From positions 6,089,501 to 6,153,500 of the forward strand of contig CM018032.1 in the NCBI GenBank assembly GCA_008638375.1: a DNA stretch of 64,000 nucleotides, written 5' to 3'. Below the pieces are notes generated by a model. The model was not told the origin of the DNA. It was given only the letters and a program-made list of their open reading frames with translations, and did not search any database. Below, piece by piece: positions 36,181-48,799 of this stretch. The position numbers and the translations under genes were made by a program. How positions within the stretch are numbered: the first letter of the stretch is position 1; every line of letters starts with the position of its first letter. The DNA is from Nyssa sinensis. Lineage: Eukaryota > Streptophyta > Magnoliopsida > Cornales > Nyssaceae.

Positions 36181-36980
36181 AATGCCACATCCACCAGATT
36201 GTTTTATTCGATGATATGTATAATCATAATTTTTTTAAAAAAATCTAAATAATACATCAATTAATTCTAAAAGTACCCTTGACACATCCGCAGGTATAGA
36301 GAACTCAATTCGGTATACTAAACATTTCCCTAGTAGCAAATTAGTGCTCTCACACAACATAGAAAGAGTAGTTGTTGTTGATGCTTTTTTATCTTCTTTC
36401 GCTCCATGACATCGCAAGTTCGAGTCTCACAACAGTTACGGGAAAAAAAAATTGTTAAACTATAGATATGTCTCGAGTTTACTTCTCCCAAGACTCTAAG
36501 TAACGATCTTTCTATACAGGGTTGACTAGAAATAATTTAAGATTTAAAGCGATATTTCTAAATTAAGCTATTTTTACTTTCAATTTGAGCCTTGAATCGA
36601 GAATTCTAAATAACATGAATTGATGAATGTACCTCACCAATTACATTTTTACAAATATTGAAATTTGACATCTTGGTTCTCCGTTAATATTTTCTTGGTG
36701 TTATGGAAGATTTTAAAAGAAAAAGTTTAATGATGACGATTTAACTTTTTTTTTTCCGAATTAATGTTACCATTGATTAACTTTGTGTGACCTTTCGAGA
36801 GAAGATGAAATGTAATAATTTGTGATATTAGGTAATGATCTTTACTTTAAGGCTTAGAATCATTATTATATTGTTTTGAGCTTTGAACTTTGACCTTTGA
36901 CCTTTATGAGGCTTTCTAGATAAGGTATAGACTTTTATATGAGTTAGGCTTTCTATACTATAGACATATATAAAATATGA
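36181..36980. other. Intergenic DNA, possible SINE remnant
   Basis: AAGTTCGAGTCTCAC near 36414 resembles a tRNA box B, and CTCGAGTTTACTTCTCCCAAG follows downstream. No box A or target duplication could be fixed. The rest is AT-rich. Confidence 0.35.
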
Positions 36981-37344
36981 AGCTTTGTACCCTCTTTTTT
37001 TTTTTTCCAACTTTAGATTTTTATAGAGCCTTTTTGTGGGGCATATAATTTTATGGGACTTAAACTTTAAAAATGGAAAGTTATTTATAAGTGGGTCTAA
37101 AGTCATTACTTTCTTGACTTTATGGTTAAAATGTCCCTATTTCTAAATTTGGGGGGAAGGGAGCTTTGTACCCTCTCTTTTTTTTTTCCAACTTTAAATT
37201 TTTATAGAGCCTTTTTGTGGGGCATATAATTTTATGGGACTTAAACTTTAAAAATGGAAAGTTATTTATAAGTGGGTCTAAAGTCATTACTTTCTTGGCT
37301 TTATGGTTAAAATGTCCCTATTTCTATATTTGGGGGGAGGGGGG
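36981..37344. repeat. 181-bp tandem duplication ending in a poly-G run
   Basis: Two direct copies, 36981-37161 and 37162-37344, both starting AGCTTTGTACCCTCT and ending in a TTTGGGGGG-type run, with only a few differences. The second copy's G-tract is expanded to about 20 G at 37332-37352. Very recent duplication. Confidence 0.9.
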
Positions 37345-37352
37345 GGGGGGGG

Positions 37353-38190
37353 ATCAATTCCTCCACAAATAATTATCTTCCTGCAAAAAGAGAATAAAGG
37401 TTATTAGAAGATATTAAGGACACCCATGTGGTGCCGACCGAGAAATCTCTGATGATCAAATTAGCACTGAGTTAGTTTGAAAGACAAAGACATACAAAAA
37501 GTGTTATACCAAATGTGACATATCTTCTCTTTGGAGGTTTTGGTATTTAAATAGTGGATGGAGGTTAGGGATGTCCCCCTTGATCTTAGCTAATTCCCTA
37601 ATCATGGTCAGTTTGTGCATGATCGTACATCTGTTATCATATTTACCGGAGATCATAATCCCAGTTAATTAGTCTTGGTAGGTTGAGACGGGTCAACAAT
37701 GCATTTAACTTTGGATAAGTTGGCTAGTTGACCCAGCGTAGTCCAGATGTTGTTCCGTCTTGAATGGCTCTCCCCGAACCTGTTATTAAGCAGGGATATT
37801 TCAGTCTATTCTCTCTGACCCCATGTCAAGTGTATGTTGGTGTGTCGAGGGGTGATTTTATTCCCGTACACTATAGTAATTGTTGCTTCTACTTCTTCCC
37901 CAAGATCTGAAGGTAAAAGTTGGGATTTTTTTTATTACATGTAATATATGAAGCAATTTTGTGAAAAGAAATTTCTTTAATTTGAGAAGAAAAAAAAAAT
38001 AGTCCTCCCAAAATGTGTAACTTCTTTTACATATGAGATTTGAACCAATTTTCTAAAAAAAATTATTTCAATTTAAGGGAAAAAAATTTTCTCCATACTT
38101 ATGCCTCCTTAATTTTTGTTTTTCACTCCACCCTTCTTCTTCTTCCTTATCTGAGCACGTGAATTTGAGGTTGAGAACAATTATTGAAAG

Positions 38191-38234
<44 letters not shown>

Positions 38235-38750
38235 AAATTTAAGTCTATCTCGAGTCTATTTCTCCCAACAAGTTGCATAACTAGTAATCACCTTTCCAAA
38301 CAAAGAAAATCACTACACAATTAGATTCCAAGGGCTTTTGTAAGGTCCCTTAAATGAATTGCCTGCATTTATTGTATACATTGAATTGATGCTTGGATAG
38401 GAAGTTACCAATCACTTTCCCAAGCCCACGTTTATACATCATTCAACTCTTGAGCTGGCACAAGGCTGTGCTCATGAGTTGCATAGATAATGACAAAGAT
38501 TTGACTTTGAAAATGATCTTGTTTATCTCATGTTTTCAAGGGAATTTTTTTTCTAATATAAAGGTCTCATATTGACAAATCTAAATCTAAAATTTTTAAC
38601 TAATGCTTTTCATTTTAAATAATATATCTGCCGATAATTTCGGATTATCGTATACGAATTTTAAAATTAATATATTTTTTTCATGTTTTAAAAAAAATCG
38701 TCCTTATTCAACACAAGAACAATGTCTAACTTATTTTAAACATGGGTACG
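37353..38750. other. Intergenic DNA
   Basis: No gene recognised. The block 37420-37910 has more balanced composition and may be retroelement-derived, but it has no domains. (AT)n microsatellite at about 38193-38232. Confidence 0.5.
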
Positions 38751-39160
38751 AGTTTAAATTTTGAAAATAAATTTTTAAAAAATATAAATTAAATTACTGA
38801 TGATTCAACTTTAAGAACAATTAAAAAAAATTTGTATAAATTGGGACTAAAGTGATTTACTACTTCATATTTTGTTCTTGGTCCTCATCAATCGCAAAGA
38901 AAACATATAGGATATATATATATATACACACACACACACATACGTGTATATAAACATTGGTACGAGATTGATTTCTGAAAATCAACCATTATTCACCTTT
39001 AAGAACAAGCTTAATTTATTTATTTAATCTTTTTTCAAAAAATCTTTGTATAGATTGGGACCAAAGTGATTTATTACTTAATATTTTGTTCTTGGTCCTA
39101 ATTAATCACAAAGGAAACATATAGGTCATATGATATATATATATATATATAGACACACAC
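38751..39160. repeat. Approximately 214-bp tandem duplication
   Basis: The segment with ATTGGGAC, AAAGTGATTTA and TATTTTGTTCTTGGTCCT, then AAACATATAGG and an (AT)n(AC)n tract, occurs twice. The TTTGTTCTTG words are at 38871 and 39085. Similarity is roughly 85-90% by eye. Confidence 0.75.
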
Positions 39161-39537
39161 ACACATCCACGGGATGAGAAATCAATTTGAAGATAACCTC
39201 AGCTATATTAAATATAATAAATAAATAAAAAACAACTACAAATATGAGAATATGAAAAGCACCACAACCAAAATCATCAGTTATACATGCATGCGACATA
39301 TATATACATGTTGTATACATTGTATTAACATAAGCTAATCCAATGCCCACCAATTTTGTTAATAACCCACCAGACCACCATATGTTCTAAACCAACTAAA
39401 TTCCATAAATACCCTTACGCATCCACTCTCATTGACTTTCAGTCTCCATAGACACGTGCGAGTATCTAGTGCTATCGCAATGCATCGGCTAAAATTGTGA
39501 CGGCCCCACACGCTTTCAATATACTGCGGGACCCATA
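39161..39537 (-). other. 3' flank and probable 3' UTR of the NAC gene
   Basis: Minus-strand sequence downstream of the NAC stop. The first 120 bp (39537-39420) has balanced composition and is likely 3' UTR. No unambiguous polyadenylation signal was chosen. Confidence 0.5.
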
Positions 39538-40831
39538 TCAGAACGGTTTCTGCAGGTACATGAACATATCCTGCAATGGCGACAGTTGATTATTCTGGAA
39601 AGGCGAAGCGAAGGCATTGTCCATGGTGGCATCCATGTAATTAAACGGAAAATCGAGGGAAGCCGCGCCCTTTTCCCACTCGATCAGCTTCGGCTCGCTC
39701 TGGACCTCCCTCTCGCACGTGATCTCCGACGACACCACGTGCTCCGAGCAGCTCGAGTCCGTGTGCAGCTTCGGGACCGAGTCAGTTGTATCCAGGTATG
39801 CCAACTCGTTGAACGCCACCGCCGAACTCTCCGGCGCAGGCAGCAAACCGTGGGTCAAAATCTCAGGCTTCTGCTCCGCAATTTCCCATGATTCTGTCAG
39901 TTTCCGGCTGCTGACTTCTTGTTTCTCGATCGTACCCTTCTTGTTGTATATGCGGCACAAGACCCAATCATCCAGCTGCATAATCACAACCGTCGGATCA
40001 ATCAAGCAGTCAGATTGATTTATAAAAGGAGTTTTTGTATTAAAACTATGGCGACTAGGCATTAGAGATAGGAAGGAATAATAATTAATGAAATGTAGCC
40101 GCCACATTCCAGATGGGCCCACTACTCTGGGCCTCCATTCTTGATGAACCCTTGTTATTCAAGCACTGGGTTCTGGGAATCTCAGCACCATCAGATCTCA
40201 ACAGATTCCATGATGATCTGATTGGTCCTTTAAGCTTGATTTCCAACATAAAAGGTCAAAATAGTCATTTCAGCCAGCTTCTTTAACATATTATGAATTG
40301 GTTATTTACCCTTAAACTGTTGTTCTTCTTGCGCGCCGACCGGTCTACGTCTGCTAGCCTGTATTCATGCATGATCCAGTTGGTTTTCTCTCCCTTGGGG
40401 GCTTTTCCAGCATAGAACACCAAAGCCTTCTTGATTCCAACCGGCTTCGGATGCCCGATCGGCTTATCAGCCCCCGTAGCCTTCCAATAGCCGCTCCCGG
40501 CCGCCCTGTTCGGCCTCGATCCGTTTGGGTACTTCCGGTCCCTTGGTGAAAAAAAGTACCATTCCTTCTCTCCATACAAAGCCAAACCTGTAATTTCACC
40601 AAACAAATGAATATAAAAAAAAATCTAAAACACCCGATTAAAAAAATTTTAATTTGAAAAGAAAAAATTACCCGGAAGGTCCCATGGGTCATACTTGTAG
40701 AGATCAATTTCAGCAATAATGGGAACAAAAATTGGCTGGGATGCACATTTACGGCAGAGGTAGTGCATCACGAGCTCCTCATCCGTTGGATGAAATCTGA
40801 AACCCGGCGGCAATTGTAACTCTTCCGCCAT
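39538..40831 (-). CDS. NAC002: NAC transcription factor, ATAF1/NAC002 subgroup
   Basis: Exons 40831-40672, 40587-40310 and 39975-39538 join in frame across GT-AG introns at 40671-40588 and 40309-39976. The product is 291 aa, close to ATAF1 (about 289). The NAC domain covers roughly residues 7-157: subdomain [39 protein letters not shown] and [50 protein letters not shown]. Introns after the A/B block and before subdomain E are the classic NAC positions. The variable C terminus keeps subgroup signatures: [19 protein letters not shown] and the end [12 protein letters not shown]. Members bind CACG-core DNA as dimers in the nucleus and respond to ABA, drought and wounding. The frame is intact and the gene is probably functional. 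Confidence 0.97.
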
Positions 40832-41230
40832 TTTCTCTCTCTACACTTGTTGATTGGACTGCGAACGAAGATGGATTTTCAAAGTTAAAAACGCAAGGAG
40901 CGAGATGGGAATATATAGAGGGGATTAGGGGGCACGTGTCGTAATGGGCGGGCTGGTTGCTAGAATACACGTGGGCGATAACGTTGTTGGAAGGCTGACC
41001 GCAGCCGGACAGGTGACGACAGGCTAAGTGGGAGTGTCGGCGTGTCCATGGCCCCACCTGAAGGTTGTGATTCTGTCACTGCCTATGTCATCAGTTTTGG
41101 AGGGACGTGTGTGGGCCTGCTTCGCGCAACGACCACAGGGATTTTGGTTCCACACGTCCCGCTCTTTTTATTTCTAGGATTTTGAGCCGACAGTTTTAAC
41201 CTTGGATGAGAAGTACACGTCAGCCTGTCA
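40832..41230 (-). promoter_or_regulatory. NAC promoter with TATA box and ACGT/ABRE cluster
   Basis: On the minus strand a TATA box, CTATATATT, lies at 40919-40911, about 80-90 bp before the ATG. Two perfect CACGTG boxes lie at 40933-40938 (in GGCACGTGTC, a strong ABRE form) and 40968-40973. Further ACGT cores are GACGTGT at 41104-41110, CACACGTCC at 41151-41159 and ACACGTCAG near 41215-41223. This agrees with known ABA/stress induction of ATAF1 genes. Factor binding is inferred. Confidence 0.7.
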
Positions 41231-41599
41231 CATTTACACACATGTGCAGGTTGTCCTTTTGGCCGAAATTATTTCAAATCACCTTTACACAGTGTTACCT
41301 ACGTTGTAATTTTTATATTTTATAATATTTACATAAATTTTATCACATTATTAAAAAAGTTATAAAAAATTTCACATGTATAGGTTGAATTGTTTATCAT
41401 ATTCTTTATGAAAAAAAATTTGCACTGTAATAGACAAATGAATGATACTTAAATAAAATATGTAAATTATATTACATATTTTATTTTTGTATCATTCATT
41501 TATTAACTTAAGTATATTTTATGAAAATTAATGAATGATTTTTTGTCATTTAGGTGTCGTCTATTCATCAAAATCTTCGTAGAACGTTATAGTATGATA
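41231..41599. other. AT-rich spacer between NAC promoter and tandem array
   Basis: No coding sequence. ATTTTATTTAAGTAT-like words recur in inverted orientation around 41440-41520. Confidence 0.4.
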
Positions 41600-43320
41600 T
41601 TCTATGATAATTACACGTATGTTGCATGCATGAATATAAGAAAGTGCATACGTCAATTGTGAATATTTGCTATTTATATATTTAATTGATGCATGTGTTT
41701 TACGTGTACATACTAATTATATCGTAAAGATTCGACCTTTTTAATTAATCGAAACATTCATCCTGTGTGCATGTATGTATACAGAGAAGTGCTAATATCA
41801 GTTGTAAATATTCGATATTAATTACAAATTGATTGTTGCGGGTGTTTTACGTCATCATATCAATTATGTTGTAAAGATTAGACCTTCTCAATTGACCGAG
41901 GCATTAATCGTGTATATATATTTGTCAATTAATAGTTGTATATAATCTAATATAGTGAAAAAAAAAAAAAATCAGTGAAGTCATTCAATAATTTATTATC
42001 GTATAAAAAATCAACATGAAATCATCTAAAATAAAATTAACAAAATATTTCAAAATACAAATATAAGAACAGAAATTTGAATACATTAATCTTACAGGTT
42101 ATCAGCTTAATATAACGGTAAAATGTTCTGATATGGTTCATAGGGTATTGGGGCTTCATGATAACTGTTATGACATGGGTTCATGATCATTGTGCGTATG
42201 TTGCATGCATGTACACAAGAAATGCTAATGCCAGTGATGAATGTTCGGTATTTTTGATTTGATTAAAATATGTATTACACGTATACATATAAATCATATT
42301 ATAAAGATTTGACCTTAATTTTCTAATATTCGTCAAGTGCACATGCATGTACACAGAAAAGTGCTAATGTCAGTTGTAAATGTTCGATATTAATTACAAT
42401 CTGATCAATGCATGTATTTCACGTGCTCGTACTAATTATGTTGTGAAGATCTGGCCTTGTTAATTGACTGAAGCATTCATCTTGTATATAGAGTATTTGT
42501 CAATTAATAGTCGCATATGAGTCAGTAACGTAGCTGGAAATGTTTTCAGTAGGGTTATTATCATGTCAAAAAATATACATCAAATCATCTCAAATAAAAA
42601 TAACAAAATATTTCAAAATACAAAAAAAAAAAAAAAAATGAATACATTAATCTTACGGGTTTTTAGTTTAATATAAATGTTAAATGTTCTGATAAGGTAC
42701 GTGGGATGTTGGAGTTTCATGATAACTATTATGACATGGGTTCATGATTACTGTATTCATGTTGCATGTATGTATACCGAGAAATACTAACGTTAATTAT
42801 AAATATTTGATATTTATAATTTGATTGGAGCACGTATTTCACATGTACGTACTATTTATATCATAAATATTTAACTTTTTAAATAAATAAAGCATTCATC
42901 AAGTTTACATGCATGCATACAAAGAAGTGCAAACATCAATTGTAAATGATTGATATTAATTACGATTCAATTGGTACATGTATTTCACGTACTCGCATTA
43001 ATTATATTGTAAAGATTTGACCTTCACAATTAACTGAAACATTCATGCTACGTGTACATATATTATTTGTTAACTAACAATCGTACATTTGTATGGGGGC
43101 ATGGGTAGAGATTTTTTTAAGTGGGATTGTTCGATAACTTATTGTTGTGTCAAAGAATATACATTAAATCATCTTTAATTAAACTAAAAAAATATTTCAA
43201 AATAGTAAAATACAAATAAAAGAAAACAAATTAAATTAATTAATCTTATGGGTTTTCAACTTAATAAACTATTAAATGTTCTGATATGGTCCATAATGTA
43301 TTGGGTTTCGTTTTAATCAA
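41600..43320. repeat. Tandem array, about 560-580 bp units with a two-part structure
   Basis: Three successive diverged units can be registered by GTTGCATGCA at 41621 and 42200 and GTTGCATGTA at 42761 (spacing 579 and 561). Inside each unit a second GCATG-TATACA(G/A)AGAAGTGC motif follows about 145 bp later (41769, 42345, 42911). Each half carries the same series: CAGTTGTAAAT, TTCGATATTAATTA, TTTCACGT, ATTATGTTGTAAAGATTTGACCTT. A non-duplicated spacer (AAATCATCT...ACAAAATATTTCAAAATAC...AATGTTCTGATA) completes the unit. A partial copy lies near 43700-43830. No ORF. Confidence 0.75.
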
Positions 43321-44697
43321 ATTTTAATCAAACCTGCTTATTATCATTGTTATATATATATATATATATATATAAATAATTAATAGTAAAGTTTTGTAAA
43401 CATTTTATGTGATATACTTGCGGCTAATTTGTGAAAATTAAGAGAAGATGTACTATAAATAATGTAGAAATAAAATACTAAGTTATTCAAGTCTCAGTTT
43501 TCATCTTGTTTTATTCTTTTAAAATACAAAATTGATTGCTTTTTTTTTTCTTTTTTCTGTATTTATGTCAATTTAGAAAATATAATTCAAAAGAATTTTT
43601 ATAACACTATATAATACATATATATATAAAATAATGAGTGGGGTCAATTGTCCCCACAAAGCTATAGATGTGGCACCGTCTATGATATGAGTTGTAAATG
43701 CGTGTCTTGTTGAGGATAGTTGCACATGTACTAATTATGTTATTATAAAAATTCGATATTCGTGATTGACCGAGCATTCATCATGTATATATCCTATTTG
43801 TCAATTAACAGCTGTATATGAATTGTATTGAGTACAGCTAATGATGAATATTAATATATTTAGGTTCAATTTGATTCTTGAGTATTTAGTGAGAAAGGAA
43901 AAATAGATTTTAAAAAATTATGTTATTTTAAAAATAAGAAGAGTGTAGTTATAATAAATATATTAAGATGAATGTGCACTGAAATAAGAAAACATATAAT
44001 TAAAAATGAATATATTCGTGAGATAGTAAAAGTATCGTCTATAATAAAAAAAAAAAAAAAGTGAAAATCAATTAAGATAGTATAATTATGTAAAATAAAT
44101 ATTAATAAATATACCAGTTAAAACGAGCGACATGATTAATATTAGGTTACATTAGGGGATGAGGCCAACTAAAATTAACATTGCTAAAAGTAGTTAAAAA
44201 AATATACAATGTGTGATTTAACGAAGAGAATAACCTTAAATAAAGAAGAATGACGATATACGATTTATGTAATTGACTTTAAATTATTAATTGAAATAAT
44301 ATTTTGTTGAATTGAATATTTAATACGAAATAAAAGTAAAAGTTTTGTTTGCTTTATGAATTTACTAAAGAAAAGAAAAAGAAGTTCTTAATTTAATTAA
44401 GAAAATATAAAATATGATAACCTTTTTTTTTTTTTTATAAAATTCGTGAACCCAACAAAGGTTTTGGTTTATGAAAATTCAAGAAACAAGGAGTAGAGCA
44501 TAAATAATATTAATTTTTATATTCTTAGTATGTTGCAAAATATTGCATTATATTATAAAGTATCACATAAAAAGCAAATGATTCTTTGATTTTATTCTTA
44601 TGTGTCTTTTTTTTGTTTGTAACATCTTCAAACTCATCTTTTATTCTTTAATAATATAATTGTCATGTATTCATACATGGTAAAAAAAAAAAAATTA
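43321..44697. other. AT-rich intergenic DNA
   Basis: (AT)n at about 43350-43373. A partial array unit near 43700-43830. Otherwise no recognised feature. Confidence 0.5.
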
Positions 44698-44936
44698 CTC
44701 CCTCCGTCCTATTTTAAAATTTTTTATCACTATTTATTTTAAGAGTTTCATTTAAAAAGTTAACGTACATTTAAGTTATAAATTTTTAAAACTACCCTTT
44801 ATTACACCTAATATGAACTTGATTTATAATTAAATGAGGGCAATATGAAAATTTTAAATAGTTTCAAAATAATAAAACAATACTTCCAAAAAAATTAGAA
44901 TGCGTAAAAGAGACTATCATTTTAGGACGGAGGGAG
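44698..44936. mobile_element. Stowaway (Tc1/mariner) MITE, TA target
   Basis: The element is 239 bp. It begins CTCCCTCCGTCCTATTTTAA and ends ATTTTAGGACGGAGGGAG, giving near-perfect inverted termini of the Stowaway type. It is flanked by TA at 44696-44697 and 44937-44938. AT-rich interior without an ORF. Confidence 0.95.
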
Positions 44937-44938
44937 TA

Positions 44939-47429
44939 ATATTTAAAACTTACTAATAGTACTTTTGACTCCTCATTTTTATAGTAATAAAGATCGATAA
45001 TTTTGAATTTGAAATGAATAGGAACTCCATGGGATACTAATTGAATGGTTTGTTATATTATCTAGTTAATGTAATGAACTTTATATATATATATATATAT
45101 ATTTGATATCTACGCATATTTAATTTTTATTTATAATGATGTAATAATTTTTTAGAAAAAATACTAAAAGACCCATAAAATAAATTTTCAATTCAAAAAG
45201 TTTATGATACTTTTTTTATATCTAAAAAATATTAAAAAATAATTTTTTAATATTAAAAAATAATTTTTTATTATAAAAAAGTTTAATTGCTAATTTTCAT
45301 CTTAATACCTTTAAAAATATTAATGATTAGACTAAAATAACATTTAATATACATTTTAAAAAATACTAAATAGTTAATGAAATAAACTATTCAATCCAAA
45401 AACAAAACAAAAAAACAAAATATTTTTTATTTATCTAGATGTTCTAAAAACAAATTTTATTTCATAAGATTAAAGAAGTTATTTTATATTTTTTTTTCTA
45501 ACATGTATCTTGAAGATTATTTTAGTTTTATAAGTAATATTTTTTTAACAATGTTAAGATAAAAGTTAACAATTAGACTTTCTTGTATTAAAAGTTTCTT
45601 TTTAAAATTTTTTAAATAGAAAAAATATATAATGAATTTTTTGGATTGAAAATTTTATTTTAAGAACTTGTTTGTATTTTTCCCTAATTTTTTTTTGTAT
45701 ATTATAGTGATTAATTTTATTTATATTTTCATTAATGTGTTTTTTTTATCTTACATACCACGTACTTATCAAAGGTTTATTTTATTTGTGATATTATGAC
45801 TTAAAATTTTACATTAGTAATTCAACTAATACTTCAAAAAAATTCACTTACAATTTTCATAATTTGATATTAATATTCAAAACTTTTTAAAAAAGTTTTA
45901 CAATATTGATACCAAATTGTGATATATTTATCGATATATATATATATATATATATTTGGATATATATATATATGTATATATATATTTCGAATTGCAAGGT
46001 ATCCTTCTTATGAGTATTTTACTCCTTAGTATTACTTATGAATCACTCAAATATTTGTCAGTTGAATGTCAATTTGGACTTTATTTATTATTAAAAATAA
46101 GTATCAAATATTTTTGTTGTTGTTGGAACTATATGATATGGTTTTGGAACTATCCCCATCCAATTATTTTTTATTCGGTATACATAGATTTAATTACTTA
46201 TTTTTATTTTATTTCTGATATATTGAAGGTATTAAAATTAATGAGAAATTTTAATTTTTTATTTAAAATTTTAAAAAACTTCATAACCCACGTTAATAGA
46301 TAAATAAATTTAATAACATTTTAAGTATTTGTGCTATATAACTATTTTGATAAATGATGTGATTGATTATATATTATATTATGAGATTTTGTGTTTTTTT
46401 TTTTTTTTCAAAGAAGAATAGTATTTTCACCAATGAGTTTTAATTTAATTGTTATTAGCAGACCATCCTCAAGGTTCAAGTCTCAAGTGCATTATGCTGG
46501 ACTTAGGATTTTTTATCCCGAAAGAAAAAAAGTATTGTTAAAAAATATAAATTATTTAATAAAATCGTCACAACATATCATAAATTTTATTATTTTTTGA
46601 AACTTGTCATAAATAATTTCTTTTAATAAATTTAGAAAGGTCATTGACATTATGGTGGAGTGACCATATCACTCAATAATTTCTTAAAAATATATGTTTT
46701 TGTTCGGCTATTTCGAATGATTCTCTAATAAGATGGTTATTTTACATTAATATTATCAGATCTGGTGTAATTTTTCATAAAAATTCAACTTTTTTCTTAA
46801 ATTAATAGAAAATCATTTACTATCGATTTAAAAAAAAAAAATTGAAAACTTTGTGAGTGACTATCAATCTACTTCGAATAGTCTGCCTTTGAATGTTAAT
46901 CCAAATTAGAAGGGTAAGATGAATAGAAATCTAATTACAAAAAAATAAATAAATAAATAAATTTTAGGTTAATAAAATTTTGTATATTTATTATAATTCA
47001 AATAAGAAGTTTAAGGTTAACAAAAATTTAATCCTTAAATTTTCTTTTAATTAAAAACTAATTCTTCTTATATCTCAAAACGTTCAAAAAGAAAATCTCA
47101 TTTATAATTACCGCTTTAGGCTCCAAATAATTTTAAACCGGTCCTGACGTGGAATGACGATCTTAGTAAAAATCTTTCCCTAGCCTGACGTGGTAAGACT
47201 AACAATACTCTTAAATAAATAACTTGAATATTTTTAATTTTATGATCGAAATATTTGGAATACAAAATATATTTATAGTTGAGAATAAAAATTTTTATTC
47301 TACCAAAAAAAATAATATTTTTACATTAAAATAAAAAATATTAAAATATAATACTTTTGATATTATAATTTATTAAAATTTAATTTAGCATATCTTAAAT
47401 AACTTTTTAGCATTAAACAACTTTTATAA
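44939..47429. other. Very AT-rich intergenic DNA
   Basis: No gene. The 115-codon frame at 45956-46303 is an AT-rich chance ORF. (AT)n tracts lie near 45084-45101 and 45938-45983. GGTTCAAGTCTC near 46474 resembles a tRNA box B and may mark a SINE remnant, without other support. Confidence 0.5.
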
Positions 47430-47770
47430 GCGGCAAAAATCACGCTGCTTCCACTCCTGTCTTTTTCTTATTTACACCTCATGAACATTTGTCCCACTTT
47501 CATCTTCAAGAAAAGCGTGGAATGGGACTACGACTTGTCAACGTGGCCTAATGGTCCCTGAAATGGTCAAACTTTCTTTGCACGAAATACGATTCAGGCT
47601 GCGCCACGTAATCACATCACGAACGTCACTAAAGTGCTCGAGTCTCCGCCTTATCACGCGGATTGAAAGAGCTGGAAGGATGACCTCCACAAGTCGCAAG
47701 GCATGACCTAATCAAGAGTTCTCTTGCTACGTGGCGCTTTCTTATTCGCTCCCATACTTGTGTGTATAGG
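47430..47770. promoter_or_regulatory. GC-rich, ACGTGG-containing island without an adjacent gene
   Basis: About 340 bp of near-balanced GC between very AT-rich flanks. Contains ACGTGG at 47541-47546, CCACGT at 47604-47609, ACGTGG at 47729-47734 and several ACGTCA/CACG words. Neither strand has a coding frame of note. It resembles a plant promoter or a degraded single-copy sequence. A T-run at about 47770-47787 borders it. Confidence 0.35.
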
Positions 47771-48765
47771 TTTTTTTTTTTTTTTTTCTCTTTTAAGTTT
47801 TTTTTATTAAAAATAACAAATTTCTAAAGAAATTTTAATTTAGAGAGTGACTTTCTCTCACTTCTCTCTCTCTTCAAATATAAGAGTGAATAATAACATT
47901 TGCTACAATAGAAAGTCAATTGAAAATTCCATTGAAACACTCTTTAGAATAAGTTTTTGGTAAGTATAATATTATTGCTTATAAAATAATGCATCTCATT
48001 TTATTAATTATATATCATTTTATCGTTTAGTGTATAACAAATGGGATATACTGACATTATTTGAGAAATTCCTTATAAATGACTTTTTTTATTAAAAATT
48101 TGTAAGGACAATTCCACGGATCTCGTCTGAGTTACTTGATAATTACAGGTATATATCTTATATTTTTTTTAAATTATACTAACTTCTTTTCTATTATACT
48201 GACAACATTTAGATTTATTTCTCTATATAAAATTCATCATTGAAGGTTTTAAGATTTTAACTAAATTTTTTATATGACTAAAATATCATTTTATATTATA
48301 CTGACCTCTCGTTTTTTTAGAGATTATAAGAGAGATCCATGTAGTTATTAGACATTATAAGAAAGGTCGGCGTAATTATTATTAAGAGTAAAATAGTAAG
48401 TTCATAGTTTTTTTGTTAATGTCTATCTCTCCACAATTCTAATAAAAGAGATCAGTTTAAAGTTTTATATTTTCGCAATTAATGTGTTTTCAATCACTCG
48501 TTCTTTAAATAATAATCTTTTTGAAAAATTTTTAGACAACTTTAAAAGTCAGTTTTAATCAATTCAACATATGCTCAAAAACTCAATAAAACTAAATCAA
48601 ATTGAGAATTTTCTCATTTTTATAAAACTGTAAACTTTTACATTTTTGTTTGGACGATTTTTTTCGCTAGAAATATTTAAAATTTTACACTTTCGCACAA
48701 ATGAAATTTTACAGTTTTAAAGTGTCTTTTTTTTCATTTTTTTCATATTTAATATGAATCTTATT

Positions 48766-48799
<34 letters not shown>

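Noticed and set aside
36364..36480. SINE at the GTTCGAGTCTC box-B-like word
   Set aside because: No box A, A tail or target duplication could be fixed.
39586..40018. Plus-strand ORFs of 101 and 99 codons
   Set aside because: Antisense shadows of the NAC C-terminal exon.
41600..43320. CRISPR-like or centromeric satellite array
   Set aside because: Units are about 570 bp and diverged with only three copies. CRISPR arrays do not occur in plant nuclear DNA, and the copy number is too low for a satellite.
45956..46303. 115-codon plus-strand ORF
   Set aside because: Phe/Ile/Tyr/Leu-rich translation of very AT-rich DNA, with no motif or promoter.
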